Below, one piece after another: positions 8,216 to 16,728 of a stretch of DNA of 64,000 nt. The translations under genes and the position numbers were made by a program. The DNA lies in NCBI GenBank assembly GCA_036676355.1, contig JAKFDA010000063.1, positions 47,823 to 111,822 of the forward strand, read 5' to 3'. This stretch comes from ZC4RG42 sp036676355. Lineage in GTDB: Bacteria > Pseudomonadota > Gammaproteobacteria > Burkholderiales > SG8-39. Numbering within the stretch: position 1 is the first letter of the stretch; each line of letters begins with the position of its first letter. The notes under the pieces were generated by a model. That model had not been told where the DNA came from. It worked only from the letters and a program-made list of their open reading frames with translations, and made no database searches.

Positions 8216-8361
8216 CCGAACCAATAACGTGTTCGGGTTGCGCACATCGTGCAGTACGGCGAACGGTAAGAGAAACGGAGCTTCGCAATGAAATCATTGT
8301 GATACGCAATGCTGCTGCGCCTTCGGCTGCGTAGACTTCCATGTACGGCGCCGTCGCGCGC

Positions 8362-8367
8362 TATACT
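8362..8367 (+). promoter_or_regulatory. -10 element ahead of the plus-strand riboswitch
   Basis: TATACT would start a transcript at about 8374, right at the 5' edge of the riboswitch that follows. The -35 region is not a good match to consensus. Confidence 0.5.
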
Positions 8368-8377
8368 CGACGTGCAG

Positions 8378-8495
8378 TTCCCCAAAGGGGAGTAGCGTAA
8401 GTAGCAGGGTCGTCATCCCGGCGACGCGATCTGATCGCCCGGCCCTGCTCTGCAGCGATGAGTGTTCTTCATCCTGCAAGCGAGACCTTTGCGAG
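8378..8495 (+). promoter_or_regulatory. Second yybP-ykoY (manganese) riboswitch, ahead of a LysR gene
   Basis: Conserved blocks on the plus strand: CAAAGGGGAGTAGC (8383-8396), GGTCGTCATCCCGGCGAC (about 8408-8425), CCCGGCCCTGCT (8438-8449) and GCAAGCGAGACCTTTGC (8476-8491). CAAAGG at 8383-8388 pairs perfectly with CCTTTG at 8486-8491 to form P1. The order and spacing fit the Mn2+-binding yybP-ykoY class. It points away from terC, and the next gene downstream is a LysR-type regulator at 8579; no transporter lies between them. A short hairpin (CGAGCT/AGCTCG, 8492-8518) follows. The target gene is therefore unusual. Confidence 0.85.
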
Positions 8496-8578
8496 CTTGG
8501 CCAGGCAGGTCAGAGCTCGTTTGAAACGTCTGAGTCCATTGGTCGTTTTTCGCTTGCAGTGTTGTTGGAGGAGCATTG

Positions 8579-9544
8579 ATGCTTGATCGTCGCTTACGGC
8601 GTTACATCCGAAACGGCACGTTGACGCAGTTGACCGCCTTCGAAGCTGTGGTGCAACTCGGCAGTTTCACTCGCGCTGCGGACGCGCTGCACATGGCGCA
8701 ACCCACCGTCTCGCTGTTGGTCAAAAAGCTCGGCGAAACGCTGGGCGTGCCGCTCTTCAAGTCCACATCGCGAGAAATACGGCTGACGCCCGCGGGCGAG
8801 GAGGCCTATCGTTTCTGCCAGGAATTCTTCCGTTCCTTTGCCACTTTCGATGATCGCCTGATCGAGTTAAGGCTCGCGACGACATGTGCGCTGCGAATCG
8901 CGCTCTGCACCGGCGCAGAGTCGACCATCCCCGCCATGCTTTGCGGTTTCTGCAAGCAGTATCCGGATATGAAACTCAACCTGTCCGTGGCGAACCGGGC
9001 ACATCTGCTCGACCGACTGGCGATGGGGACGGACGATTTTTATATTTTCGGTGTGCCGCCTGACGATGTGGACGTGCGCATGCATCCCTTGTGCACGGAC
9101 GAATTCAATATCTACACATCGGTCGCGCATCCCTTCACGCGTAGAACAAAACTCAGTCTGGCCGAAATCGCGCGCGAACCGTTGCTCATGCGCGAGCCCG
9201 GTTCTCGGGCGCGGCAAGTCGCCGACGCACTGTTCGCCGACTATGGCTGCCGTCCGAACATCCGCATGGAAATGGACAACAACGACGCGATCAAGTGCGC
9301 GGTTGCGGCAGGCTTCGGCATAGCGCTGTTGTCGCAGCATGCGGTCGGCCCGAATCCGCGTCATGAGGCACTGACGTGTCTGCGGGTCGATGGACTACCT
9401 GTGCGACATCAATGGCAATTGGTGTATCGGCCTGACAAGAACCTTTCCGGGACCGAGCAAAAACTGGTCGACGAACTTTGCCGACAGACGATCGCATCGT
9501 CCCGCAACGCTCGCGTAGCGATCGAGGAAACAGCGAATGCATGA
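8579..9544 (+). CDS. LysR-type transcriptional regulator
   Basis: 321 residues. The N-terminal winged HTH is intact (LTQLTAFEAVVQLGSFTRAADALHMAQPTVS, then FKSTSREIRLTPAGE), and a periplasmic-binding-protein-like effector domain follows (LRIALCTGAESTIPAML to the C-terminus). The ATG at 8579 was chosen because GGAGGAG sits five bases before it; a TTG codon precedes it directly. The regulated target and effector are not evident. The leader holds a Mn2+ riboswitch, so expression may depend on manganese. The nearest other gene downstream is arsC on the opposite strand, more than 400 bases away. Confidence 0.92.
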   Translation: MLDRRLRRYIRNGTLTQLTAFEAVVQLGSFTRAADALHMAQPTVSLLVKKLGETLGVPLFKSTSREIRLTPAGEEAYRFCQEFFRSFATFDDRLIELRLATTCALRIALCTGAESTIPAMLCGFCKQYPDMKLNLSVANRAHLLDRLAMGTDDFYIFGVPPDDVDVRMHPLCTDEFNIYTSVAHPFTRRTKLSLAEIAREPLLMREPGSRARQVADALFADYGCRPNIRMEMDNNDAIKCAVAAGFGIALLSQHAVGPNPRHEALTCLRVDGLPVRHQWQLVYRPDKNLSGTEQKLVDELCRQTIASSRNARVAIEETANA

Positions 9545-9718
9545 CCGAGCCGCCGTAAACCGCAGGGCACAAAAGAGGGTCGCACATTCGCTCATGCGGC
9601 GCGGTTGGAGGCGTTCATGCGTACACGGCAGCGACAGAATAAATTCCGAAATGACGGGCGCTGAAGCGGGCATTTTGAGCAGCCCGTCTCGGTTTCGCCG
9701 AATTGTGCATCTCTGACT

Positions 9719-10003
9719 CTAAGCGAGCTCTGATCAAGGGTTTTTGATGAATGTTGCCGCAAGGTCGGGGCTGTCAAGGCGTTGCTCTGCTTTGTCCTCG
9801 CTCGTACGGCCATGTGCCGGCGCGTGGAGCAGGGGCCCCTTCAGGGGATGCGACCGCAAAGGCACATGAAGGAACGCGAACGAATCGGCACATTCACAGC
9901 CCGCTGCGAGGTCGCATCCATCGATGAAGCCGATGGAGCCTGCTCCGCCCGTCGCGGTCCCGCACTCGCGACCATCCTCGGTAGTTATTCGGACATTCCC
10001 TAA
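9719..10003 (+). mobile_element. MITE-like element, copy 1 (full length)
   Basis: Element 9723-9999 (277 bp), flanked by a 4-bp target duplication CTAA (9719-9722 and 10000-10003). Imperfect 16-bp terminal repeats: GCGAGCTCTGATCAAG at the left and, inverted, GGAATGTCCGAATAAC at the right. The inside holds nested inverted repeats (GGAGCAGG with CCTGCTCC, GATGCGACC with GGTCGCATC), so it can fold into a long hairpin. No transposase is encoded. The YTAR duplication is the preference of the IS5 group, so an IS5-type transposase may mobilise it. Other copies lie at 24693-24823 and about 35918-36192. The right target duplication contains the stop codon of arsC. Confidence 0.85.
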
Positions 10004-10377
10004 GCTTTCCGCGATTCCGGAAGAATATCGAGGACGGTCTCCGAAGGGCGGCATAGCTTGGTACCGAGCGGCGTTACGACGATCGGTCGATTCATCAGGA
10101 TCGGGTGCGCGACCATGAAGTCGAGCAACTGGTCGTCGGTCCATTTCGAGTTATCCAGATCGAGTTCATCGTAAGGCGTGCCCTTGCGGCGCAGCACTTC
10201 GCGCACCGGGACGCCCATCGCGGCGATCAATTCGACCAGCTTCTCGCGACCCGGCGGCGTCTTGAGGTATTCGATGACCCGCGGTTCGGTACCGCTGCTG
10301 CGGATTAATGCCAGCGCATTACGCGACGTGCCGCAGTCTGGGTTGTGATAGATGGTGATGGAAGCGTCGGCTTTCAT
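10000..10377 (-). CDS. arsC: Arsenate reductase ArsC, glutaredoxin-dependent type
   Basis: 125 residues. The catalytic Cys is in ITIYHNPDCGTSRNALAL; the Arg residues that hold arsenate are in the expected places (VREVLRRKGTPY, NRPIVVTPLG and LCRPSE). It reduces arsenate to arsenite using glutaredoxin; arsenite is then expelled by the Acr3 pump encoded next to it. It is shorter than E. coli ArsC (141 residues), ending just after VLDILPESRKA. The stop codon TAG lies inside the target duplication of the neighbouring MITE; since that target sequence pre-existed, the stop is original and the gene is not truncated by the insertion. Confidence 0.95.
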   Translation of the reverse strand: MKADASITIYHNPDCGTSRNALALIRSSGTEPRVIEYLKTPPGREKLVELIAAMGVPVREVLRRKGTPYDELDLDNSKWTDDQLLDFMVAHPILMNRPIVVTPLGTKLCRPSETVLDILPESRKA

Positions 10378-10407
10378 AACTGCCTTTCGAAATCGTTACA
10401 GGCCCAT

Positions 10408-11466
10408 TCAAACGCGTTCGTACCAGCCTTGAGTGCCGTTTACGACGCGCACTATAAGCAGCATCACCGGCACTTCGATCAACACGCCGACGACCGTTGC
10501 CAGTGCCGCGCCGGAACTTAAGCCGAACAGGCTGATCGCCGCGGCGACCGCCAGCTCGAAAAAATTACTCGCGCCGATCAGGCAGGAGGGTCCGGCTATG
10601 CAGTGCGCGACACCGAGTTTGCGATTCAGCCAGTAGGCCAGTCCGGAATTGAGCAGAACCTGTATCAGGATCGGCACGGCCAGCAATGCAATGACCAACG
10701 GCTGCGCGATGATGGCCTCGCCCTGGAATGCGAACAGCAGTACCAGCGTCGCGAGCAGCGCCGCAATGGACACCGGTCCGAGCGCGCCGACGACTGACTC
10801 GAAGTGCGCGATACCTCTGCGCAACAGTCGCCTGCGCCATACTTGCCCGATGATCACGGGCACCACGATGTACAGGCCGACCGACGTGAGCAGCGTATCC
10901 CACGGCACGGCGATGGACGAAAGGCCGAGCAACAACGCCACGATGGGCGCAAAGGCAACGATCATGATGGCGTCGTTCAGCGCGACCTGCGATAGCGTGA
11001 AGTACGGATCGCCCCTGCATAACTGGCTCCAGACGAAAACCATCGCCGTGCAGGGCGCGGCGGCCAGCAGAATCAGGCCGGCGACGTAGCTGTCGAGTTG
11101 CTCGGCCGGCAGCAACGGCGCGAATACGTGCCGAATGAAAATCCAGCCGAGCAACGCCATCGAGAACGGCTTGACCGCCCAGTTGATGAAGAGCGTTACG
11201 CCGATGCCGCGCCAATGGGATTTCACCTGTCCCAACGCGCCGAAGTCGATCTTCAGCAACATCGGAATGATCATCGCCCAGATCAGCACGCCGATCGGCA
11301 GGTTGACGTGCGCGAACTCCAGATCGCCGATCGCCTGGACCGGCGCGGGAAACAGTTGCCCCAGCACTATGCCTGCGACGATGCACAGTGCGACCCAGAT
11401 GCTCAGATATTTTTCAAAGAAGCCGATGGCCGGTGCAGCCGGGCGCCCGAGCGTCAGTTCAGTCAT
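10408..11466 (-). CDS. acr3: Arsenite efflux permease, ACR3 family
   Basis: 352 residues, about ten membrane helices. The family signature APCTAMVFVWSQLCRGDP with its essential Cys is present, as are GVLIWAMIIPMLLKIDFGAL near the N-terminus and NRKLGVAHCIAGPSCLIGASNFFELAVA in the C-terminal half. It expels arsenite from the cytoplasm using the proton motive force. It lies between arsI and arsC on the same strand with short gaps (6 and 30 bases), so the operon is arsR-arsI-acr3-arsC. Confidence 0.95.
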   Translation of the reverse strand: MTELTLGRPAAPAIGFFEKYLSIWVALCIVAGIVLGQLFPAPVQAIGDLEFAHVNLPIGVLIWAMIIPMLLKIDFGALGQVKSHWRGIGVTLFINWAVKPFSMALLGWIFIRHVFAPLLPAEQLDSYVAGLILLAAAPCTAMVFVWSQLCRGDPYFTLSQVALNDAIMIVAFAPIVALLLGLSSIAVPWDTLLTSVGLYIVVPVIIGQVWRRRLLRRGIAHFESVVGALGPVSIAALLATLVLLFAFQGEAIIAQPLVIALLAVPILIQVLLNSGLAYWLNRKLGVAHCIAGPSCLIGASNFFELAVAAAISLFGLSSGAALATVVGVLIEVPVMLLIVRVVNGTQGWYERV

Positions 11467-11472
11467 CGTTGC

Positions 11473-11925
11473 TCAACCGCAACACTTCGGCGCACAGCAT
11501 GCGGCAGCGGTTTGTGACGCGTCTTCCGCTTCAGGCATCGATGCGGAATTTTGCTTGAAGGTCGGGATGCTGCCCAGGCTGCGAAAGGTTTCCCACGCAA
11601 TTCCGGTCGGATCCTGCACCCAGTATTTGTCCGATTTCGCGTAACAGCAGGTTGTGCCGGGCTCCGCAATGATCGCTTTGCCCGCCTGCTGCAGTTGAGC
11701 GTGCACGGCTTCGAGGCCGGCTTCGTCATCGACCTGAAAGCCGAGGTGATCGATCCCCGCTTCGCCGCCGCGTGCGGATATCGCGAAATTGACGCGCGGG
11801 TCCTCCAGCATCCACTTCGCGTAATCCGGCTTTGCGACGGTGGGCGCCTGTCCAAAGAGCGCTGAATAGAATTTCAGGCTTTGATCGAGGTGGTCGACCG
11901 AAATATGTACATGGAATCGTTTCAT
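11473..11925 (-). CDS. arsI: ArsI-type C-As lyase / CadI family glyoxalase-fold protein
   Basis: 150 residues. One vicinal-oxygen-chelate fold: MKRFHVHISVDHLDQSLKFYSALFG, IDHLGFQV in the middle and WVQDPTGIAWETF near the end, giving the His/His/Glu iron ligands. The vicinal Cys pair in GTTCCYAKSDK is the arsenic-binding feature of ArsI, which cleaves methyl groups from trivalent organoarsenicals with Fe2+ and oxygen. The tail CCAPKCCG is also Cys-rich. The ATG overlaps the arsR stop (ATGA), so the two are translationally coupled; GGAGAA precedes it. Without an assay, a general CadI-like role is also possible. Confidence 0.88.
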   Translation of the reverse strand: MKRFHVHISVDHLDQSLKFYSALFGQAPTVAKPDYAKWMLEDPRVNFAISARGGEAGIDHLGFQVDDEAGLEAVHAQLQQAGKAIIAEPGTTCCYAKSDKYWVQDPTGIAWETFRSLGSIPTFKQNSASMPEAEDASQTAAACCAPKCCG

Positions 11926-12263
11926 GCGGTTGTTCTCCGTCGTGCGGGGGAGGCGGCGCGTGAAGTGGCGCTGCATGGTTCGCCGGCACAGCAGTTGGCG
12001 GTCAGATATTCCAGTAATGCGCTCATCGCTTCGTAGTTGGCCGCGTAGTAGATAAAACGCCCATCCTGGCGGGGAACAATCAATCCCGCGTTCGCCAGTT
12101 CCTTCAGGTGAAAGGACAGCGTGGCGTTCGCCACGTCGAGGCGTTCGGCCAGCGCGCCGGCCGCCAGACCGGAAGGACCTTGCTGAACGAGTGCGCGATA
12201 AATCGACAGCCGGGTCTCCTGTGCGAGCGCGGCGAGGGATTGGACGGCGGCTTTCATTTTCAT
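11922..12263 (-). CDS. arsR: ArsR family arsenic-responsive repressor
   Basis: 113 residues from the ATG at 12263. A winged helix (LAQETRLSIYRALVQQGPSGLAAGALAERLDVANATLSFHLKEL) is followed by a C-terminal region with Cys pairs (TANCCAGEPC), which would bind As(III); there is no CxCxxC in the recognition helix, so this is the type with C-terminal Cys sensors. It should repress its own operon until arsenite binds. A palindrome and a strong promoter abut the start codon. A second in-frame ATG at 12257 is possible. Confidence 0.92.
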   Translation of the reverse strand: MKMKAAVQSLAALAQETRLSIYRALVQQGPSGLAAGALAERLDVANATLSFHLKELANAGLIVPRQDGRFIYYAANYEAMSALLEYLTANCCAGEPCSATSRAASPARRRTTA

Positions 12264-12264
12264 G

Positions 12265-12298
12265 TTTCGAATAATATCGAAACGATCGTTGAAGTCAA
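12265..12298 (-). promoter_or_regulatory. arsR promoter with overlapping ArsR operator
   Basis: On the minus strand: -35 TTGACT (12293-12298), 16-bp spacer, -10 TATTAT (12271-12276). The perfect palindrome TTTCGA-ATAATA-TCGAAA (12265-12282) is centred on the -10, as expected for an ArsR operator. The predicted transcript start, near 12264, is at or one base before the start codon, so the mRNA may be leaderless. Confidence 0.82.
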
Positions 12299-12413
12299 TC
12301 GTTTCTACCAAACGACTGAAAGAGTCCCGCGCAACGGACGCCGATGCGGACTGCGTTGCCGCGTTGCTGCAGTCGCTCTACGATGTCGAGATTCGATAAC
12401 GCAGGCGACTTGA

Positions 12414-13631
12414 ATGCGTCTTGATACACCCTCGACCGCGCTCGTCGAGCGCAGGACTTCCGTGCTCGACATTTTTCTGATCTTCCTCAAGCTCGGCCTG
12501 ACCAGCTTCGGCGGGCCGGTTGCGCATCTGGGCTATTTCCGCAGCGAGTTCGTCGAGCGCCGGAAGTGGCTGGACGATCACGCGTATGCCGATCTCGTCG
12601 CACTCTGTCAGTTCCTGCCAGGTCCCGCCAGCAGTCAGGTCGGCATTGCGCTGGGATTGTTGCGGAGAGGCCTGCCGGGCGCATTGGCGTCCTGGCTGGG
12701 CTTCACTTTGCCTTCCGCTGTCGCGCTGGTGTTATTCGCTGTGATGATGACGACTGTCGGCGGCGCCGCGGACGGTGCCTGGCTGCATGGGCTGAAAGTC
12801 GTCGCCGTCGCCGTGGTTGCACAGGCGCTTTGGGGCATGGGCAAAAATCTTTGCCCGGATCGAACGAGAGCGAGTGTGGCGGTTGTCGCGGCGGTGATCG
12901 TCTCGTGGATGCCCGGCGCGCCGGCACAGATCGGCGTCATCGTCGCGGGCGGCTTGATCGGTGCGCTATGGCTTCCCCCGGTCGATACCTTGCCGCGCAA
13001 TCCGCTTCCTTTTCGCCTCGGCAAACGCGTCGGCATAGCCGTGCTGGCGGTCTTCTTCGCATTATTGGCACTGTTGCCGCTGATGGCGGGGCAAAGCGAG
13101 AACTACGCGCTCCGGCTATTCGATAGCTTTTATCGCGCCGGGGCACTGGTATTCGGCGGTGGACATGTGGTGCTGCCGCTGCTTCAGGCCGAGGTGGTGC
13201 CGGCGGGATGGGTATCCAACGATGCGTTTCTGGCGGGATACGGCGCGGCGCAGGCGGTGCCGGGACCGCTGTTTACGTTCGCAGCCTATCTGGGCGCTGT
13301 TTCATCGCAGAGTCCGAACGGCTGGCTCGGGGCCGCGGTGGCGCTCGCGGCGATTTTTCTGCCCGCCTTTCTGCTTGTTATCGGCGCATTGCCGTTGTGG
13401 GAAAGCGCACGTCGCCATCCGGCAATGCAGCGGGCGATGCTGGGTGTCAACGCGGCGGTGGTCGGCCTGCTGCTGGCGGCGTTCTATCACCCGGTATGGA
13501 CGAGCGGCGTCGTCTCTGCCGCCGATTTTGGGCTGGCGGCGCTGGCATTCCTGTTTCTGGTTTTCTGGAAAACGCCGCCCTGGCTGGTGGTCGTCATGTG
13601 CGCTGTGTTGGCGGGATTCGGCTGGCACTAA
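12414..13631 (+). CDS. chrA: Chromate transporter ChrA (two-domain)
   Basis: 405 residues. Two CHR domains in tandem: the first with LTSFGGPVAHLGYFRSEFVE and CQFLPGPASSQVG, the second with FGGGHVVLPLLQAEVV and GYGAAQAVPGPLFTFAAYLG. Ten or more hydrophobic helices. ChrA expels chromate, driven by the proton motive force. It is divergent from arsR, with 150 bases between them, and no chrB regulator is seen. Specificity for chromate over related oxyanions cannot be read from the sequence. Confidence 0.92.
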   Translation: MRLDTPSTALVERRTSVLDIFLIFLKLGLTSFGGPVAHLGYFRSEFVERRKWLDDHAYADLVALCQFLPGPASSQVGIALGLLRRGLPGALASWLGFTLPSAVALVLFAVMMTTVGGAADGAWLHGLKVVAVAVVAQALWGMGKNLCPDRTRASVAVVAAVIVSWMPGAPAQIGVIVAGGLIGALWLPPVDTLPRNPLPFRLGKRVGIAVLAVFFALLALLPLMAGQSENYALRLFDSFYRAGALVFGGGHVVLPLLQAEVVPAGWVSNDAFLAGYGAAQAVPGPLFTFAAYLGAVSSQSPNGWLGAAVALAAIFLPAFLLVIGALPLWESARRHPAMQRAMLGVNAAVVGLLLAAFYHPVWTSGVVSAADFGLAALAFLFLVFWKTPPWLVVVMCAVLAGFGWH

Positions 13632-13658
13632 CGATGGGCTACAAGTGGGCGAGAAGGC

Positions 13659-13689
13659 TTGACCCTCCTATCGTTGGAGCCTTTAGTGT
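13659..13689 (+). promoter_or_regulatory. CueR/MerR-type promoter ahead of the copper ATPase
   Basis: -35 TTGACC (13659-13664), a 19-bp spacer holding the dyad CTCC-TATCGTT-GGAG, and -10 TAGTGT (13684-13689). The over-long 19-bp spacer with a central dyad is the hallmark of MerR-family promoters and the flanks resemble CueR operators. It lies 100 bases before copA. No merR/cueR gene is found in the window. Confidence 0.78.
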
Positions 13690-13789
13690 CATTGCAGTGC
13701 CGCATGTGTCGGTGTGGCGATCACCGATTCGTCGGCGCAGCAAAAATGAGTCGCCCGGTTAAGTTGTCAGCGAGCCACAAGGAGTCGTG

Positions 13790-16177
13790 ATGAGCGCACC
13801 CGATCACACCGGTCATAGTCACGCACCAGGCCATGAAACACATGGTGCGCATCACGCTTCCCGCGCCGGCGTCGACGTACAGGAAAAACCCTATATTGAT
13901 CCGGTGTGCGGAATGAGGGTCGCGGCCAACGAAGATAGAAAATACGTCTTCGAGGGAAACTCCTATTATTTTTGCAGCACGCGCTGCCTGGATAAGTTTC
14001 GCGCGTCGCCGCAGACATATTTGCAGCCCGCGGCACAAGAGGAAACGGCAGAAGCGCCTGCCGGCACGATCTACTCCTGCCCGATGCATCCGGAGATCCG
14101 GCAAAGCACGCCGGGTAATTGTCCGATATGCGGCATGGCGCTCGAACCGCTCATTCCAAATCTCGACGAAGAAGAACATCCCGAGCTGCGCGATTTCCGC
14201 CGCCGCTTCTGGTGGACACTGCCGCTCACCATTGTCGTGGCCGTCATCGCGATGACGGGCCACAAGCTGATGGAAGGCGGTCTGCCGAAGCAGAACTGGA
14301 TCGAGCTGGCACTGGCTACGCCGGTCGTATTGTGGGCCGGCCTGCCATTCCTGCGGCGTGGTATCCAGTCCGTCGTCAACCGCAGTCCCAACATGTGGAC
14401 GCTGATCGGCCTGGGCGTGACGGCGGCTTATCTGTACAGCGTGGTCGCCGCCATTGCGCCTGATTTATTTCCTGCCGCGTTCATGATGCACGGTCGCATC
14501 GGCGTCTATTTCGAAGCGGCGGCGGTGATCGTTTCCCTCACCTTGCTCGGTCAGGTGCTGGAACTCAAGGCGCGTTCGCAAACATCAGCTGCGATCAAAT
14601 CGCTGCTGGGACTCGCACCCAAAACCGCGCGCCGTATCAACGCCGACGGCAGCGAGGAAGATATTCCGCTGACGCATGTGCACGTCGGCGATCGCCTGCG
14701 CGTGCGGCCGGGCGAGAAGGTGCCGGTGGATGGCGTGGTGGAGGAGGGGTCCAGTTCGGTCGATGAATCCATGCTCACCGGCGAGCCGGTTCCGGTAACG
14801 AAGCGAGTGGGCGACCATGTGATCGGCGCCACGATGAATACCAATGGCGCGCTGATCGTGCGTTCGGAGAAGATCGGCTCGCAGACCGTGCTCGCACAAA
14901 TCGTGCAGATGGTTGCGCAGGCGCAGCGCTCCAAGGCGCCGATGCAACGGCTCGCGGATGTCGTCGCCGGTTATTTCGTCATGGTGGTGATCGGCATCGC
15001 CATGTTGACTTTTTTCGCCTGGGGGTTCTTCGGCCCCGAACCGAGTTGGGTGTATGGCTTCATCAACGCGGTGGCCGTGCTCATCATCGCGTGCCCTTGC
15101 GCACTCGGTCTTGCCACGCCGATGTCGATCATGGTCGCGACCGGCAATGCGGCGACGCAGGGTGTGCTGTTTCGCGATGCCGCAGCGATCGAAAATTTCC
15201 GTCGGATCGATACGCTGATCGTGGATAAGACCGGTACCTTGACCGAAGGCAAGCCGGCCTTTCGCACATCGGTCGGCACGACGCGTTACGACGCCACCGA
15301 GGTTCTGCGTCTTGCCGCCAGCCTCGATCAGGGCAGCGAGCATCCGCTTGCCGATGCGATCGTCCGGGCTGCGCGCGATCAAGGGCTTGCGCTCGAATCA
15401 GCCGAACATTTCGAATCGGGCACCGGTATCGGCGTGCGCGGCGTGGTGAACGGGCGTCGCCTGGCGCTCGGCAACACCGCCTTGATGAGTGCCGAGGACG
15501 TCGAGTTCGAGCCGCTCGCTCGAGACGCCGAAGCTTTGCGCAATGAGGGTGCGAGCGTCATGTATCTCGCGGTCGATGGTGAACTGGCTGGTTTGCTCGC
15601 CGTCGCCGATCCAATCAAGGCGAGTACGCCGGAAGCTGTCCGAATGTTGAAAGACGAAGGTATTCGCGTCGTGATGGCAACCGGCGACGGCCTGACCACT
15701 GCACGTCACGTGGCCGCCACCTTGGACATCGACGAGGTGTACGGGGAAGTGAAGCCGGCGGACAAGCTGCAACTGGTCGACCGCCTGCAGCGCGAAGGGC
15801 GCGTGGTGGCCATGGCGGGTGATGGTATCAACGATGCGCCGGCACTCGCCAAAGCCGATGTCGGCGTGGCGATGGGCACGGGCACGGATGTCGCGATGAA
15901 CAGCGCGCAGGTGACACTGGTCAAGGGCGATCTGCTCGGCATCGCCCGCGCGCGATCGATTTCCGAAGCCACCATCAGGAACATGCGGCAGAACCTGATG
16001 TTCGCCTTCGTGTACAACGCCATGGGCGTGCCATTGGCCGCAGGCGTTTTGTATCCGCTCACCGGCTGGCTGCTGTCGCCGATGATCGCCGCGCTCGCCA
16101 TGAGCCTGAGCTCGGTTTCGGTGATTACCAATGCGTTGCGGTTGCGCGGCGCAAGTCTCGAACGCATCGCTACATAG
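13790..16177 (+). CDS. copA: Copper-exporting P1B-type ATPase with YHS and metal-binding N-terminus
   Basis: 795 residues. His-rich start (residues 1-22), a YHS domain (DPVCGMRVA to about residue 80), then a short heavy-metal-binding domain (YSCPMHPEIRQSTPGNCPICGM). The ATPase core has the metal-translocating ACPCALGLATP, the phosphorylation site VDKTGTLTEGKP, the SEHPLADA nucleotide motif and MAGDGINDAPAL. It pumps Cu(I) or Ag(I) out of the cytoplasm. A GTG lies one codon before the ATG, but AAGGAG is best spaced for the ATG. A CueR-type promoter stands upstream and an RND copper efflux system follows. Confidence 0.96.
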   Translation: MSAPDHTGHSHAPGHETHGAHHASRAGVDVQEKPYIDPVCGMRVAANEDRKYVFEGNSYYFCSTRCLDKFRASPQTYLQPAAQEETAEAPAGTIYSCPMHPEIRQSTPGNCPICGMALEPLIPNLDEEEHPELRDFRRRFWWTLPLTIVVAVIAMTGHKLMEGGLPKQNWIELALATPVVLWAGLPFLRRGIQSVVNRSPNMWTLIGLGVTAAYLYSVVAAIAPDLFPAAFMMHGRIGVYFEAAAVIVSLTLLGQVLELKARSQTSAAIKSLLGLAPKTARRINADGSEEDIPLTHVHVGDRLRVRPGEKVPVDGVVEEGSSSVDESMLTGEPVPVTKRVGDHVIGATMNTNGALIVRSEKIGSQTVLAQIVQMVAQAQRSKAPMQRLADVVAGYFVMVVIGIAMLTFFAWGFFGPEPSWVYGFINAVAVLIIACPCALGLATPMSIMVATGNAATQGVLFRDAAAIENFRRIDTLIVDKTGTLTEGKPAFRTSVGTTRYDATEVLRLAASLDQGSEHPLADAIVRAARDQGLALESAEHFESGTGIGVRGVVNGRRLALGNTALMSAEDVEFEPLARDAEALRNEGASVMYLAVDGELAGLLAVADPIKASTPEAVRMLKDEGIRVVMATGDGLTTARHVAATLDIDEVYGEVKPADKLQLVDRLQREGRVVAMAGDGINDAPALAKADVGVAMGTGTDVAMNSAQVTLVKGDLLGIARARSISEATIRNMRQNLMFAFVYNAMGVPLAAGVLYPLTGWLLSPMIAALAMSLSSVSVITNALRLRGASLERIAT

Positions 16178-16291
16178 GCTGTGCGGCATGTTGCATGTGC
16201 GAACGAACTGCGATGCCGGCGCGCCGAAAAGGGGGCGACCGATGTCGATACCGGTTGGCGAGCCGTTGACTGCCGCGTTATAGTCGCGTCC

Positions 16292-16663
16292 GTGAATCGC
16301 CTTCTTGCTTACCTGCTGTCGTTTCTTATGGCGCTCATGCCCTCCATCGCGCTGGCATGCAATGCGGCAACCATGCTCGCACCTGCCGAGCAGATGCAGT
16401 CGATGGCTGATGCGTCGAGCAGCGACGGCGATGCACATGGCTGCTGTCATGAGCAGGCGGCCGAGGGAGAGGACCAGGATACATCTTCGGCAAACGGTTC
16501 GACTTGCCAGATGGATGCCATGTGCGCGTTTGCCTCCGCTACGCCGGTGACCGCGAATGCTGTGATTTTCGTCGCGCCTTTATCGTCGATCGTTTTCGCT
16601 TCACTTTCAGACCGTTTTCTGTCTGCCGACAGAATTCCTTTTCTGCGGCCTCCGACCGCCTGA
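16292..16663 (+). CDS. Small exported Cys/Met-containing protein of the copper region
   Basis: 123 residues from the GTG at 16292. Residues 1-22 (NRLLAYLLSFLMALMPSIALA) form a signal peptide with cleavage before CNAAT, so a lipoprotein is not excluded. The mature part has scattered Cys, His and Met (HGCCHEQ, CQMDAMC) and a hydrophobic stretch near residues 85-105. A promoter TTGGCG-18-TATAGT (16255-16284) starts almost at the GTG; the ATG at 16328 would give too short a signal. I do not recognise the family. By context it may bind copper in the periplasm. Confidence 0.65.
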   Translation: MNRLLAYLLSFLMALMPSIALACNAATMLAPAEQMQSMADASSSDGDAHGCCHEQAAEGEDQDTSSANGSTCQMDAMCAFASATPVTANAVIFVAPLSSIVFASLSDRFLSADRIPFLRPPTA

Positions 16664-16728
16664 CGGAATCATCTAGCCCTGGCGTTTTCTGCCGGGCCGA
16701 TTTCGTTACTTTCAATTCGGAGATTCAA

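Noticed and set aside
8043..8385. Upstream extension of the terC frame to 8385
   Set aside because: The added residues would be read from the riboswitch and show no membrane-protein character.
10000..10377. arsC truncated by the MITE
   Set aside because: The stop TAG is within the duplicated target CTAA, so it existed before the insertion; the protein end is original.
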